Shown here one piece after another: positions 44,582-53,363 of a DNA stretch of 64,000 nucleotides. How positions within the stretch are numbered: position 1 is the first letter of the stretch; the number at the start of each line of letters is the position of its first letter. The notes beneath the pieces are model-generated. The model ran no database searches and was not told where the DNA came from. It saw only the letters and a program-made list of their open reading frames with translations. The translations under genes were made by a program, and so were the position numbers. The DNA is from Chakrabartia godavariana (GTDB lineage: Bacteria > Pseudomonadota > Alphaproteobacteria > Sphingomonadales > Sphingomonadaceae), in the NCBI GenBank assembly GCA_005518185.1, contig RKSN01000003.1, positions 1 to 64,000 of the forward strand, written 5' to 3'.

Positions 44582-45142
44582 ATGACGCAGCATTTCGATT
44601 TCCGCGAGCATATGAAGACACGGCGCAAAAAGACGCGCCGCCCGCTTGGCCTGTCCGCGCGGGAGATGATGATCGGCCTTGTCGGCATGGCAGCGACCGT
44701 CGGGATCGTCTTTGTCCTCCCCACGCCCGCCGATGGACAGAGCGGCATGCAGCTGGCCTCTCTCTCGCGCGACGGCCTGGCCAGTGTCCCCGCGCGTCAA
44801 TTCTCCAAATGCCACATGGGCGGCGGCACCAACTGTGTCGTCGATGGCGATACGTTCTGGATGGATGGCGAGAAGATCCGCATCGCCGACATCGATACGC
44901 CCGAAACCCATCCGTCGCGGTGCGCCGAAGAGGCGCGGCTCGGCACGGCGGCGACCGACCGGCTGCAGGCGCTGCTCAATGCCGGCGCGTTTGAGCTGAC
45001 GCCCATCCGCCGCGACACTGACCGCTATGGCCGCAAGCTCCGCATCGTGGAACGGGACGGACGGTCGATCGGCGACGTTCTGGTCTCAGAAGGCCTCGCG
45101 CGACCCTATGCGGGCGGACCGCGCGCGAGCTGGTGCGCCTAA
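44582..45142 (+). CDS. membrane-anchored thermonuclease-like (SNase) protein
   Basis: A 186-residue protein: a basic N-terminus (HMKTRRKKTRRPLG), one helix (MIGLVGMAATVGIVFVL), a linker, then a staphylococcal-nuclease OB domain with CVVDGDTFWMDGEKIRIADI, DTPETHPSRCAEEARLG, and RDTDRYGRKLRIVERDGRSI, keeping the acidic and Arg residues expected of the active site. The C-terminus ends with LARPYAGGPRASWC. Likely a calcium-dependent nuclease facing the periplasm. Start at ATG 44582, after GGTCTTGA. Confidence 0.85.
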   Translation: MTQHFDFREHMKTRRKKTRRPLGLSAREMMIGLVGMAATVGIVFVLPTPADGQSGMQLASLSRDGLASVPARQFSKCHMGGGTNCVVDGDTFWMDGEKIRIADIDTPETHPSRCAEEARLGTAATDRLQALLNAGAFELTPIRRDTDRYGRKLRIVERDGRSIGDVLVSEGLARPYAGGPRASWCA

Positions 45143-45226
45143 TCAGACTGCTTTGCTCTGAATGGCGTGTTGCAGACTCGCCTTGCGCTGATATAGGCCA
45201 AAGGCCCCTTTTGAGAGGAATTGACC

Positions 45227-45709
45227 ATGACGATTTCAGTTGGTGACAAGGTCCCGAACGTCAACTTCGTAACGCCCACCGCCGATGGCCCGCAGCCGGT
45301 GTCGTCCGACGCGCTGTTCGCCGGAAAGCGCGTTGCGCTGTTTTCGGTTCCGGGTGCCTTCACCCCGACCTGCTCTGCCAAGCACCTGCCCGGCTTTGTC
45401 GAAAAGGCCGATGAGCTGAAGGCCAAGGGCATTGACGAAATTGCCTGCACCGCCGTGAATGACGCCTTCGTCATGGGCGCTTGGGGCAAGGCCTCGGGCG
45501 TCGACGGCAAGGTCACGATGCTTGCCGACGGCAATGGCGATTTCGCCAAGGCCGTGGGTCTGGAAATGGACGGATCGAAGTTCGGCATGGGCACGCGCGG
45601 TCAGCGCTTCGCGCTCGTCGTCAATGACGGCACGGTCGAGCACCTTTTTGTCGAAGCGCCCGGCGAATTTCGTGTGAGTTCCGCGGAATACATGCTAGAA
45701 CAGCTCTAA
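45227..45709 (+). CDS. peroxiredoxin, Prx5 (AhpE/PMP20-like) type
   Basis: A 160-residue thiol peroxidase reducing H2O2 and organic peroxides. The peroxidatic Cys is in ALFSVPGAFTPTCSAKHLPG, followed by CTAVNDAFVMGAWGKAS, MLADGNGDFAKAVGLEMD and GTRGQRFALVVNDG, all Prx5-type. ATG 45227 is chosen: GAGAGGA lies 8 bases upstream, and TTG 45221 is too close. A strong terminator follows 22 bases after the stop, so it is monocistronic. Confidence 0.93.
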   Translation: MTISVGDKVPNVNFVTPTADGPQPVSSDALFAGKRVALFSVPGAFTPTCSAKHLPGFVEKADELKAKGIDEIACTAVNDAFVMGAWGKASGVDGKVTMLADGNGDFAKAVGLEMDGSKFGMGTRGQRFALVVNDGTVEHLFVEAPGEFRVSSAEYMLEQL

Positions 45710-45731
45710 TAGTTTCCTGGGAGAGGAAAGC

Positions 45732-45765
45732 GGGGAGCGGCAGGGCATTGCCGCTCCCCTTTTTT
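45732..45765 (+). terminator. rho-independent terminator of the peroxiredoxin gene
   Basis: A perfect 11-base stem GGGGAGCGGCA/TGCCGCTCCCC (45732-45742 and 45749-45759) with a 6-base loop is followed by six T (45760-45765). This is the clearest intrinsic terminator in the window. Confidence 0.92.
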
Positions 45766-45844
45766 ATTGCCTGAAAATCAACGGTCTGCCCGCACAACGG
45801 GCGCTCGCCTTGCGAATGTCACGCTGTTTGTGTAAACATCCAAG

Positions 45845-47299
45845 ATGGATAGACAGACAAGAACCGTAAACGGTCGAGCCATTGTCGAACAGCTCGACAC
45901 CCTTTTCAAAGCCTCCGTCAGACGCCTTCGCGACGCCATAGAGGCCTATATCGCCGATGGCACATTGCCCGATCCCGATTGGCGGACCGATGGCAGTTTC
46001 GCCTACCCCGAAATCCACATCACATGGTCCGGCGGCGCCGACAGTGCCGAGCCGCAGCGCTCCTTCGGGCGTTTTTCGGCGCCCGGCCATTATGTCACCA
46101 GCATCACCAAGCCGACGCTGTTTGCCGATTACATTGCCGAACAGGTCGACATCCTGATCGCCGATTATGATGTGACCGTGGAGGTCCGTCCGGGCCGGCA
46201 GGAAATTCCCTTCCCCTATGTCCTCGATGCCGGGACCGAATTTGGCGATGTCCGCGCGATTGATCTCGCCCGCTGGTTCCCGGCGACGGAGCTTGCCCAT
46301 ATTGGCGACGAGATTGCCGACGGCCTGCTGCTGAGCGATCCCGATCTGCCGCACCCGCTCTCGCTGTTCGACGGGCTGCGGACCGACTTCTCGCTTGCAC
46401 GCCTGCGCCACTATACGGGCACGCCGCCCGAACATGTGCAGCGCTATGTGCTGTTCACCAACTATCACCGCTATGTCGATGAGTTCGTCCGCTGGGCCTG
46501 CAGCCAGCTGGGCGAAGGCAGCGGCTATGAGATGCTGTCCTGCCCGGGTGGCGTGACGGTGACGGACAGCACCGAGGATCCGCTTGCCACCGTCGCCGAC
46601 AGCGCGTGGCGCCGGCACCAGATGCCTGCCTGGCACCTGACCGCGCCGGACAAGAGCGGCATCACGCTCGTCAATATCGGCGTCGGCCCGTCCAACGCGA
46701 AGACGATCACCGATCACCTTGCCGTCATGCGGCCCGAGGCATGGCTGATGATCGGCCATTGCGGCGGCCTGCGCGCCAGCCAGCGCATTGGCGACTATGT
46801 GCTCGCCCACGCCTATCTGCGCGACGACCATGTCCTTGACGACCTGCTGCCGCCGGAGATCCCCATTCCGCCGATTGCCGAGGTGCAGCTCGCCATGGCG
46901 CGCGCGGCGGAGACCGTCTCGGGCGAAGCCGGCGAGTCGCTCAAGGCGCGGCTGCGCACGGGTACGATCGTCACCACCGATGACCGCAACTGGGAGCTGC
47001 GCTATTCCAAATCGGCGCTGCGCTTCTCGCAGTCGCGCGCCATCGGCATCGACATGGAGTCGGCGACGATTGCGGCCCAGGGCTATCGCTTCCGCGTGCC
47101 CTATGGGACGCTGCTGTGCGTGTCGGACAAGCCGCTCCATGGGGAACTCAAGCTGCCGGGTCAGGCGAACCGCTTTTATGAGCGGGCAATTGCCGAGCAC
47201 ATGCTGATCGGGATCGAGGCGTGCCGCCAGCTGAAGGCCGAAGGCGCCAAGCTCCACAGCCGCAAGCTGCGCGCCTTCAACGAGCCGCCCTTCCGCTAA
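45845..47299 (+). CDS. amn: AMP nucleosidase
   Basis: A 484-residue enzyme splitting AMP into adenine and ribose-5-phosphate. An N-terminal Amn-specific domain (to about residue 170) contains RRLRDAIEAYIADGTLPD and PEIHITWSG. The C-terminal phosphorylase-fold domain has GITLVNIGVGPSNAKTITDH, EAWLMIGHCGGLRASQRIGD, DRNWELRYSKSALRFSQSRA and IGIDMESATIAAQGYRFRVP, matching E. coli Amn. It acts in purine salvage and adenylate pool control. An SDR gene follows 60 bases later with its own GAGGAGAGG ribosome binding site. Confidence 0.95.
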   Translation: MDRQTRTVNGRAIVEQLDTLFKASVRRLRDAIEAYIADGTLPDPDWRTDGSFAYPEIHITWSGGADSAEPQRSFGRFSAPGHYVTSITKPTLFADYIAEQVDILIADYDVTVEVRPGRQEIPFPYVLDAGTEFGDVRAIDLARWFPATELAHIGDEIADGLLLSDPDLPHPLSLFDGLRTDFSLARLRHYTGTPPEHVQRYVLFTNYHRYVDEFVRWACSQLGEGSGYEMLSCPGGVTVTDSTEDPLATVADSAWRRHQMPAWHLTAPDKSGITLVNIGVGPSNAKTITDHLAVMRPEAWLMIGHCGGLRASQRIGDYVLAHAYLRDDHVLDDLLPPEIPIPPIAEVQLAMARAAETVSGEAGESLKARLRTGTIVTTDDRNWELRYSKSALRFSQSRAIGIDMESATIAAQGYRFRVPYGTLLCVSDKPLHGELKLPGQANRFYERAIAEHMLIGIEACRQLKAEGAKLHSRKLRAFNEPPFR

Positions 47300-47359
47300 G
47301 CACAAACGCCAGTTGCACCGGCGTCCGCGTCCGATACTCTCGCCAAAAGAGGAGAGGAC

Positions 47360-48142
47360 ATGGAACCCTATCAGCATCTGAACCGATCGGTCGCGGGCCG
47401 CACGGTCATCGTGACCGGTGCGGCCTCAGGCATGGGCCGTGCAACGGCGCACCTGTTCGCCCGCGAAGGCGCAAATGTGGCGGTCACCGACCTGACGCGC
47501 GAAGGATGTGAGGCCGTCGTCGCAGAAATCGCATCGACCGGCATCCGAACGGCGCGGGCCTTTCCGCTCGATGTGTCCGACGGCGCAGCGATCCAGCAGG
47601 TGGTGGCCAATGTGGCGGCGGCCTTTGGTGGCATCGACATCCTCGTCAACAATGCCGGCGTGTCCAGCTTCTGTCCGCTCGATGACGATGCGTATGAAGA
47701 CGTTTGGCACCGCGCCCTGTCCGTCATGCTGACGGCACACCAGCGCATGGTGCGCGCCGCGCTCCCCTGGCTGCGCAAGAGCGATGCGGCGCGGATCATC
47801 AACATTGCATCAACCGAAGGGCTGGGCGCGACGCCCGGCGACACGCCCTATGTCGCGGCCAAGACGGGCGTCACGGGTCTCACGCGCGGGCTGGCGGTTG
47901 ATCTGGGCAAGGACGGCATCACCGTGAACTGCATCTGTCCCGGCCCGATCCTGACCGGGATGACGGCGCGGATTGACGATGCGGACAAGGCGGTCTTTGC
48001 CAAACGCCGCACGGCACTGCGCCGCTATGGCCTGCCCGAAGAGGTGGCGCAGATGACCCTCAACCTCGCGCTCCCCGCCTCCAGCTTTGTCACCGGGGCC
48101 GTCATCCCGGTGGATGGTGGCCTGATGGCGCGGAATGCCTGA
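47360..48142 (+). CDS. short-chain dehydrogenase/reductase (SDR)
   Basis: A 260-residue classical SDR. The cofactor loop is VIVTGAASGMGRATA; DLTR at the second strand end; NNAG in ILVNNAGVSSF; catalytic Ser in IINIASTEGLG, Tyr-x3-Lys in TPYVAAKTGVTGL, and VNCICPGPILTGM. An Asp after the second strand suggests NAD preference. Substrate unknown; a 3-ketoacyl or alcohol dehydrogenase role is possible. The gene is single, ending before a REP-like palindrome. Confidence 0.9.
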   Translation: MEPYQHLNRSVAGRTVIVTGAASGMGRATAHLFAREGANVAVTDLTREGCEAVVAEIASTGIRTARAFPLDVSDGAAIQQVVANVAAAFGGIDILVNNAGVSSFCPLDDDAYEDVWHRALSVMLTAHQRMVRAALPWLRKSDAARIINIASTEGLGATPGDTPYVAAKTGVTGLTRGLAVDLGKDGITVNCICPGPILTGMTARIDDADKAVFAKRRTALRRYGLPEEVAQMTLNLALPASSFVTGAVIPVDGGLMARNA

Positions 48143-48160
48143 GACCCGACTCTCCTCCTC

Positions 48161-48255
48161 CTCCGCTCGCCCTGAGCGTGTCGAAGGGCTGCACTACCTG
48201 GTCATCCAGGCTGCAAAATAAGGACCGTCCTTCGACAAGCTCAGGACAGACGGAG
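48161..48255. repeat. REP-like palindrome, copy B
   Basis: CTCCGCTCGCCCTGAGCGTG followed by TCGAAGGG (48161-48188) is mirrored by CCTTCGACAAGCTCAGGACA and GACGGAG (48229-48255); a smaller CCTGG/CCAGG dyad lies between. It sits in the 133-base gap between convergent SDR and pit genes. Confidence 0.75.
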
Positions 48256-48275
48256 TCTTGGAGTTTGAGTTTCTC

Positions 48276-49292
48276 TCAGAACAGCCGCGTGAGCATGTAG
48301 AAGGCCGCGCCGACCAGAGCCGAGGCCGGGACCGTCAGGAACCAGGCGACGAGCAGATTGCCTGCCACACCCCAACGGACCGCAGACGCGCGCCGAGCTG
48401 CGCCCACGCCGATGACGCAGCCGGTGATCGTGTGCGTGGTCGACACGGGGATGCCGAGCCAGGACGCGGCAAAGACCATGATCGAACCACCTGCCGAAGC
48501 GGCAAAGCCCTGATGGTGGGATAGCTTGGTGATGCGCGTGCCCATCGTCTGGATGATCTTCCACCCGCCCGACAGCGTGCCCAGACCAATCGCGATGTAG
48601 CAGCTGATCGCGACCCAGTGCGGCACATGGAATTCGCCCGACAGATAGCCGGTCGAATAGAGCAGAACGGTAATGACGCCCATCGTCTTTTGCGCATCAT
48701 TGAGGCCGTGGCTGATCGAATAGGTGGCCGAGGAGATGAGGTGGAGCGACTTGAAACCGCTTTCCGCCTGCCGCGCCGGCGCATCCTTCATCGCCCAGGA
48801 GCTGACCAGCATGATCAGCATCGAAATCATCATGCCGATGGTGGGCGACAGGACAATGGCGATAAGCGTCTTGTTGAGGCCGCCCCAGATGATCCCTTCC
48901 ATCCCCGCATGGGCGACGCCTGCGCCGACAATGCCGCCGACCAGCGCGTGGCTCGACGAGGACGGGATGCCCTTTACCCAGGTGACGACGTTCCAGAACA
49001 TGGCGCCCACAAGCGCACCAAAGACGACGCCGGGTGTCACGAGATTGGCGTCAATGATGCCCTTCCCGATCGTTTCCGCGACCTTGTGCAGGCTGGGGAA
49101 GGCAAGCGAGAGGAAGTATGCGGCGAAGTTGAAGAACGCCGCAAAGGCGACCGCTGCCACCGGCGAGAGCAGGCGCGTCGACACGACCGTCGCGATCGAG
49201 TTGGCCGCGTCGTGCAGGCCGTTCAGAAAGTCAAAGGCGAGCGCAAGCGCGATGAGCCCGATGAGGAGCGGGAGAGCGAGAGTGGGTTCCAT
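48276..49292 (-). CDS. pit: low-affinity inorganic phosphate transporter, PiT family
   Basis: A 338-residue inner-membrane carrier with two inverted PiT repeats: FDFLNGLHDAANSIATVVST near the N-terminus and SATYSISHGLNDAQKTMGVI in the second half; IPSSSSHALVGGIVGAGVA and IPVSTTHTITGCVIGVGAA are the paired SSSH/STTH segments. It moves phosphate with protons or as metal-phosphate. It starts 13 bases after the DUF47 stop, the standard DUF47-pit operon in which the DUF47 (PhoU-like) protein modulates the transporter. Confidence 0.94.
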   Translation of the reverse strand: MEPTLALPLLIGLIALALAFDFLNGLHDAANSIATVVSTRLLSPVAAVAFAAFFNFAAYFLSLAFPSLHKVAETIGKGIIDANLVTPGVVFGALVGAMFWNVVTWVKGIPSSSSHALVGGIVGAGVAHAGMEGIIWGGLNKTLIAIVLSPTIGMMISMLIMLVSSWAMKDAPARQAESGFKSLHLISSATYSISHGLNDAQKTMGVITVLLYSTGYLSGEFHVPHWVAISCYIAIGLGTLSGGWKIIQTMGTRITKLSHHQGFAASAGGSIMVFAASWLGIPVSTTHTITGCVIGVGAARRASAVRWGVAGNLLVAWFLTVPASALVGAAFYMLTRLF

Positions 49293-49305
49293 GTCGCAGC
49301 CCTTG

Positions 49306-49950
49306 TCAGGCGTGATCGATCACGAGACCGTCGATCTCGTTGGCCACATCCTCAAACCGGTCGATGACGCGCTCCAGATGGCCGTAGATTTCGCGCTCGA
49401 CGATGAACTTCAGCGTGTTCGTTTCGCCATGCGCTTTGAACAGCGCGCGCAGGCCGCTGGCATGGATATTGTCGGCTTCACCTTCCATCCGGACGAGCCG
49501 TTCGGTCAGTTCATGGAGCCGCGGACCATTGGCGGTGATGTTGCGCAGCAGCGGCAGCGCTTCGGACAGAACGCGCGAGGCATCGACGATGATCGCCGCC
49601 ATGTCCTTCATTTCCTGATCGAACTGAGTAACTTCGTACAGGTCGATCGCACCGGCCGTCTGGTTCATCTGGTCGATCGCATCGTCCATCGAGCCGATCA
49701 GGCTGGTAATGGCCCCGCGGTCAAACGGCGTCAGGAAGGTGCGCCGGACGCTGAACAGGACGTCGCGGATCACTTCGTCCGCATCATGTTCCCGCTCGAC
49801 GATTTCCTTGATGTGCTCTGCCATGTTCGGCCCGCCCTGCAGCAGGCGCGCAAGCGCATCCGCCGCGGCGACAAGCGTCTGGCCATGGGCTTCGAACTTC
49901 TCGAAAAAATTCTCCTGCTTGGGCAGGAGCCTTTGGAACCAAGCGAACAT
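49306..49950 (-). CDS. DUF47 (PhoU-like) regulator of phosphate transport
   Basis: From ATG 49950, with GGGGGAAG about 6 bases upstream, a 214-residue helical protein: MFAWFQRLLPKQENFFEKFE, AADALARLLQGG, REHDADEVIRDVLFSVRRTF, LTPFDRGAITSLIGSMDDAI (DxxDxxxD-like metal sites) and EREIYGHLERVIDRFEDVAN. DUF47/YkaA proteins accompany Pit transporters. The reading frame stays open upstream without any stop through a complete Nudix-like domain (see next entry), so translation could also produce a Nudix-DUF47 fusion. Confidence 0.92.
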   Translation of the reverse strand: MFAWFQRLLPKQENFFEKFEAHGQTLVAAADALARLLQGGPNMAEHIKEIVEREHDADEVIRDVLFSVRRTFLTPFDRGAITSLIGSMDDAIDQMNQTAGAIDLYEVTQFDQEMKDMAAIIVDASRVLSEALPLLRNITANGPRLHELTERLVRMEGEADNIHASGLRALFKAHGETNTLKFIVEREIYGHLERVIDRFEDVANEIDGLVIDHA

Positions 49951-50421
49951 TTTACTTCCCCCGTTTGACGTTCGGCCGCGCTGGCGGGCGGGCTTGTCCG
50001 CCTCCCCCTCGCTCGCCTTGAATTTGCGAATCAACTGTTTCAGGTCTGGTTCGTCGACGGCGTCCGCTGCTTCGGACAGACTGAACCAGCGGCGCTCCCG
50101 CACCGCTTCTTCTTCCCAATGATCAAGCTCTTCGGAAACCAGAACCGGAAAGACATCGACATCTGCCATGAGCGACGCGCCGGACTTGCGCGTCTTGCGA
50201 TATCTGTATGTCCCGACCGGCGTGGGACATGCAAGGCCCAAAACGCCGGCTTCTTCTTCCAGTTCATTGGCGGCCGAGGCGTGCGGGCTCAGCCCGACGA
50301 CGACATTGCCCTTGGGCAGCACCCAGCGCCCTGTCCCGCGCGACGTGACCAGCAGGACGCGCAGGGGCGCATCCAGCGTCGGGCCATCGGTGCGATAGGC
50401 AAGGGCAGCAATCTGACGGAT
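49951..50421 (-). CDS. Nudix-like domain, in frame with DUF47; start unclear
   Basis: Upstream of the DUF47 ATG the same frame encodes a Nudix domain: RQIAALAYRTDG (first strand), RVLLVTSRGTGRWVLPKGNV, SAANELEEEAGVLG (Nudix box), GTYRYRKTRKSGASLMADVD and RRWFSLSEAADAVDEPDLKQ. It resembles the DIPP-like Nudix hydrolases that clip diadenosine or inositol polyphosphates. The box departs from GX5EX7REUXEEXGU: Leu replaces the first Glu and Asn the Arg. No stop separates it from DUF47. Between the upstream in-frame TGA (50440-50442) and the first strand there is no ATG, GTG or TTG in frame; the GTG at 50322 lies inside the fold. So either a rare start (ATC 50421 or ATT 50412, after AAGGGG), or a frameshift or base error near 50415-50440. 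Confidence 0.6.
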
Positions 50422-50612
50422 ATCACAACCCCTTCTTGGTCAGGACAGGATAACATGTTTGGCGGCCAAGCGGGCCCCATGCAACCTGTGTTTCTGCCGG
50501 ACAGAATGTGTCAGTGGAAAGACAGTGCGCCCCATTGCCGCCCCGCCACCTGCGCCCTCAATGGACGCGCGACGGCGCGGCAAGGGACCGCACAGATCCG
50601 TTCCGCCGCGGC

Positions 50613-52433
50613 TTACCAGCCGCAGCTCTTGCCCTTGTTCTGCTGCTGCAGCCAGGTCATCAGCGGCTTGAAATAGGCGATCATCGCCGTGCCATCCATT
50701 TCGCGCTTGCCGGTGAAGGCCTGCAGCGCGTCGGGCCAGGGCTTGGAGCCACCCATTTCGAGCATGGCGTTCAGACGCTTGCCGACATCCTTGTTGCCGT
50801 AGAAGGAGCAGCGGTGGAGCGGGCCCTTCCACTTCGCGATGTCGCAGGCAGCCTTGTAGAACTGGAACTGCAGGATGCGCGCCAGGAAGTAGCGCGTGTA
50901 CGGCGTATTGCCCGGGATGTGATACTTGGCACCCGGATCGAAATTGGCCTCGGTCCGAGCAACCGGCGGGGTGATGCCCTGATACTTCACGCGCAGGTCA
51001 GTCCACGCCTTGTTGTAGCCGCTCGTCGGGATTGATCCGTCAAATACGCCCCAGCGCCATTTATCGACCAGAAGGCCGAAGGGCAGGAAGGCCACCTTGT
51101 CCATCGCCTGACGGAGCAGGAGGCCCAGATCCTTGTCGGCGCTCGGCACCTGCGCCTTGTCGAGCAGGCCGATCTGGACGAGATATTCCGGCGTGATCGA
51201 CAGCGCGACGGCATCGCCAATGGCTTCGTGGAAGCCGTCATTGGCACCGTTCAGATAGAGGAACGGCTGCTTGTTATAGGCGCGCTGATAATAATTGTGG
51301 CCGAGTTCGTGGTGGACGGTCACAAAGTCACCCGAATTGACCTTGGTGCACATCTTGATGCGCAGATCGTCCTTGTTGTCCAAGTCCCAGGCGCTTGCAT
51401 GGCACACGACTTCGCGGTCCGCCGGCTTCGTGATCTGCGAGCGCTTCCAGAAAGTGTCGGGCAGCGGCGCAAAGCCCAGCGAGGAGAAGAAGCCCTCGCC
51501 GGTCTTCACCATCTTGATCGGGTCATAGCCCTTGGCCTTCAGCAGATCGCCAATGTCATAGCCGATGTCGCCCGCGCCCTTGGGTGCCACGATCGGATAG
51601 ATGTCGCCCCATTCCTGCGCCCACATATTGCCGAGCAGGTCGGCGCGGATCGGGCCGGTCTTCGGCTGGACGGCATCGCCATATTTCTCGTTGAGCTTGG
51701 TGCGGGTGTAGCAGTGCAGCTGGTCGTAGAGCGGCTTGACCTGGTTCCACAATTTGTCAGTCAGCTTCGCAAAGTCGTCGGCAGGCATGTCATAGCCCGA
51801 CCGCCACATCGCGCCGACATCGGCATAGCCCAGATCCTTCGCGCCCTGATTGGCGATTTCGACGAGCTTGGCATAGTCGCCGCGCATCGGGCTGCCGACA
51901 TTGTCATGCCAGCTGGCCCACATTTCGGCGAGCTTCGCGGGATCACGGCTGGTGCCCATTTCGGCTTCGATGTCGGACCCGTTGATCGGCTTGCCCTCGA
52001 GCGTGCCCTTGCCCTTGCCATAGGCCGAATTGAGGCGGGTCGCGATGTCGTTGAGTTCCTTTGCGGCTTCCGGCGTCGCGGGCGCGGGGAGGACGAGGCC
52101 GCCGCGCAGGATCTCAAGCTTGCGCTTGGTGTCCGCAGACAGCCCCGGCACGTTCATGTAGCGCGCGGCTTCACCGGCCAGCTTGACCGACATCTCGGTG
52201 CCTTCGGCCCCCACCTTCGCCGCGACCGCATCGGTATCATCGGTGATGTAGGTGTTGTTGATCCACTGAACCTGCGCATTGTAGACCGAGAAATCGGCCA
52301 GCGCCTTTTCGGCATCGGCGATGAATTTGTCGGCGTCGGCCGCCGTCGGGGCGGGGGCCGCCTGCTGTGCCATGACGGGCGTCGACAGCGCGAGCGAGAG
52401 GCCCAGCGCGAGCGTGGAAACGAAGGTTTTCAT
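50613..52433 (-). CDS. M2 family peptidyl-dipeptidase (ACE-like)
   Basis: A 606-residue zinc metallopeptidase exported by the signal peptide MKTFVSTLALGLSLALSTPV ending at VMAQ. The active site is TVHHELGHNYYQ (HExxH) with the third ligand Glu in GFHEAIGDAVALS about 24 residues later, as in angiotensin-converting enzyme and bacterial Dcp homologues of M2. Conserved substrate blocks: EWGDIYPIV and NTPYTRYFLARILQFQFYKA. It probably releases dipeptides from peptide C-termini in the periplasm. ATG 52433 follows CTCTCCGGAGAG-like sequence with GGAGA. Confidence 0.92.
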   Translation of the reverse strand: MKTFVSTLALGLSLALSTPVMAQQAAPAPTAADADKFIADAEKALADFSVYNAQVQWINNTYITDDTDAVAAKVGAEGTEMSVKLAGEAARYMNVPGLSADTKRKLEILRGGLVLPAPATPEAAKELNDIATRLNSAYGKGKGTLEGKPINGSDIEAEMGTSRDPAKLAEMWASWHDNVGSPMRGDYAKLVEIANQGAKDLGYADVGAMWRSGYDMPADDFAKLTDKLWNQVKPLYDQLHCYTRTKLNEKYGDAVQPKTGPIRADLLGNMWAQEWGDIYPIVAPKGAGDIGYDIGDLLKAKGYDPIKMVKTGEGFFSSLGFAPLPDTFWKRSQITKPADREVVCHASAWDLDNKDDLRIKMCTKVNSGDFVTVHHELGHNYYQRAYNKQPFLYLNGANDGFHEAIGDAVALSITPEYLVQIGLLDKAQVPSADKDLGLLLRQAMDKVAFLPFGLLVDKWRWGVFDGSIPTSGYNKAWTDLRVKYQGITPPVARTEANFDPGAKYHIPGNTPYTRYFLARILQFQFYKAACDIAKWKGPLHRCSFYGNKDVGKRLNAMLEMGGSKPWPDALQAFTGKREMDGTAMIAYFKPLMTWLQQQNKGKSCGW

Positions 52434-52542
52434 GTGACTCTCCGGAGAAATATTGTTGCGCAAACTCTGGCGCTCGCCTGCCCCCCGGTCAAGCGAACCG
52501 ACGGAATTTTTCGACGAGCGTTGATGCCTTGCCCTCCCCCAA

Positions 52543-52564
52543 CCCCTCCCGCTTGCGGGAGGGG
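52543..52564. repeat. perfect 22-base palindrome
   Basis: CCCCTCCCGC-TT-GCGGGAGGGG is a perfect dyad in the 155-base gap between the alpha/beta hydrolase stop and the M2 peptidase start. A relative occurs at 20011-20036. No U-run, so I list it as a repeat rather than a terminator. Confidence 0.65.
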
Positions 52565-52588
52565 AGCGAGACTTGAGCGGTCCCCGCT

Positions 52589-53356
52589 CTAGTCGCAGCG
52601 GGGAGGGCCAAGCGCCTCCAGCATCGCCGCCCCGAGTTCCGGCTTGGTGACCGCGCTCATATGATTGCCCGGCACCGGATAATAGCGCCCCTGCGGCAAG
52701 GCATCGGCGAGCGCAGGCGCGCTGCCATTGTCGGTGTCGTCAACGCCGCACACGACGCCGACCGGAAAATCCCAGCTGCGGATCGTTGTCTCATCGACCC
52801 CGGCAAAGCTGTCGATCAGCAGGTTGAGCGCGACGGGATCACCCTTGCTGGTCTTGAGGAACGCCTCGACCATCCATTCGGGCGACCCCTTTTCGTGATG
52901 GCCAAGGTTGGTGAGGATGCGGCGGAAATGGCCTGCGCGCCGGTCGGCCATGGTCAGCCCTTCCAGACCCATGCCGGACAGGATCACCTTGCCGGGTCGG
53001 CAGCCGCGCGCGAGCATCCGCGCCGACGTCCGTGCGCCCAACGAGTAGCCCGCCAGATCGAAATCCTCGAGCCCGAGATGCGCGATCAGGGCGAACTGGT
53101 CATCCGCCAGAATGTCACGCGGATAGGCTTGCCGCTCGTGCGGCTTCCCGCTCGCCCCATGCGCGCGGAGATCGGGCATGATCACGCGGTAGCCGGCGTC
53201 TGCGATGACCTGCGCCGTCGGCGTGAACTTCATCCAGTTGGTCTGCGCGTCCGAGATATAACCGTGGATCAGCAGCAGCGGACGACCTTCGCCCAGCTCG
53301 TAAAAGGCAAGCGACGTGCCGTCGGGGGCGTCGAAGAAGTGGGGGGAAAGGGTCAT
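52589..53356 (-). CDS. alpha/beta hydrolase
   Basis: A 255-residue serine hydrolase-type fold: RPLLLIHGYISDAQTNWMKF (oxyanion HG), DLAGYSLGARTSARML (nucleophile elbow GYSLG with Ser), VVCGVDDTDNGSAPALADA with the acid Asp, and VPGNHMSAVTKPE with the His. Esterase or lipase-like; substrate unknown. The ATG at 53356 is preferred to the TTG three bases upstream. A REP-like repeat lies directly upstream. Confidence 0.88.
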   Translation of the reverse strand: MTLSPHFFDAPDGTSLAFYELGEGRPLLLIHGYISDAQTNWMKFTPTAQVIADAGYRVIMPDLRAHGASGKPHERQAYPRDILADDQFALIAHLGLEDFDLAGYSLGARTSARMLARGCRPGKVILSGMGLEGLTMADRRAGHFRRILTNLGHHEKGSPEWMVEAFLKTSKGDPVALNLLIDSFAGVDETTIRSWDFPVGVVCGVDDTDNGSAPALADALPQGRYYPVPGNHMSAVTKPELGAAMLEALGPPRCD

Positions 53357-53363
53357 CAAAACT

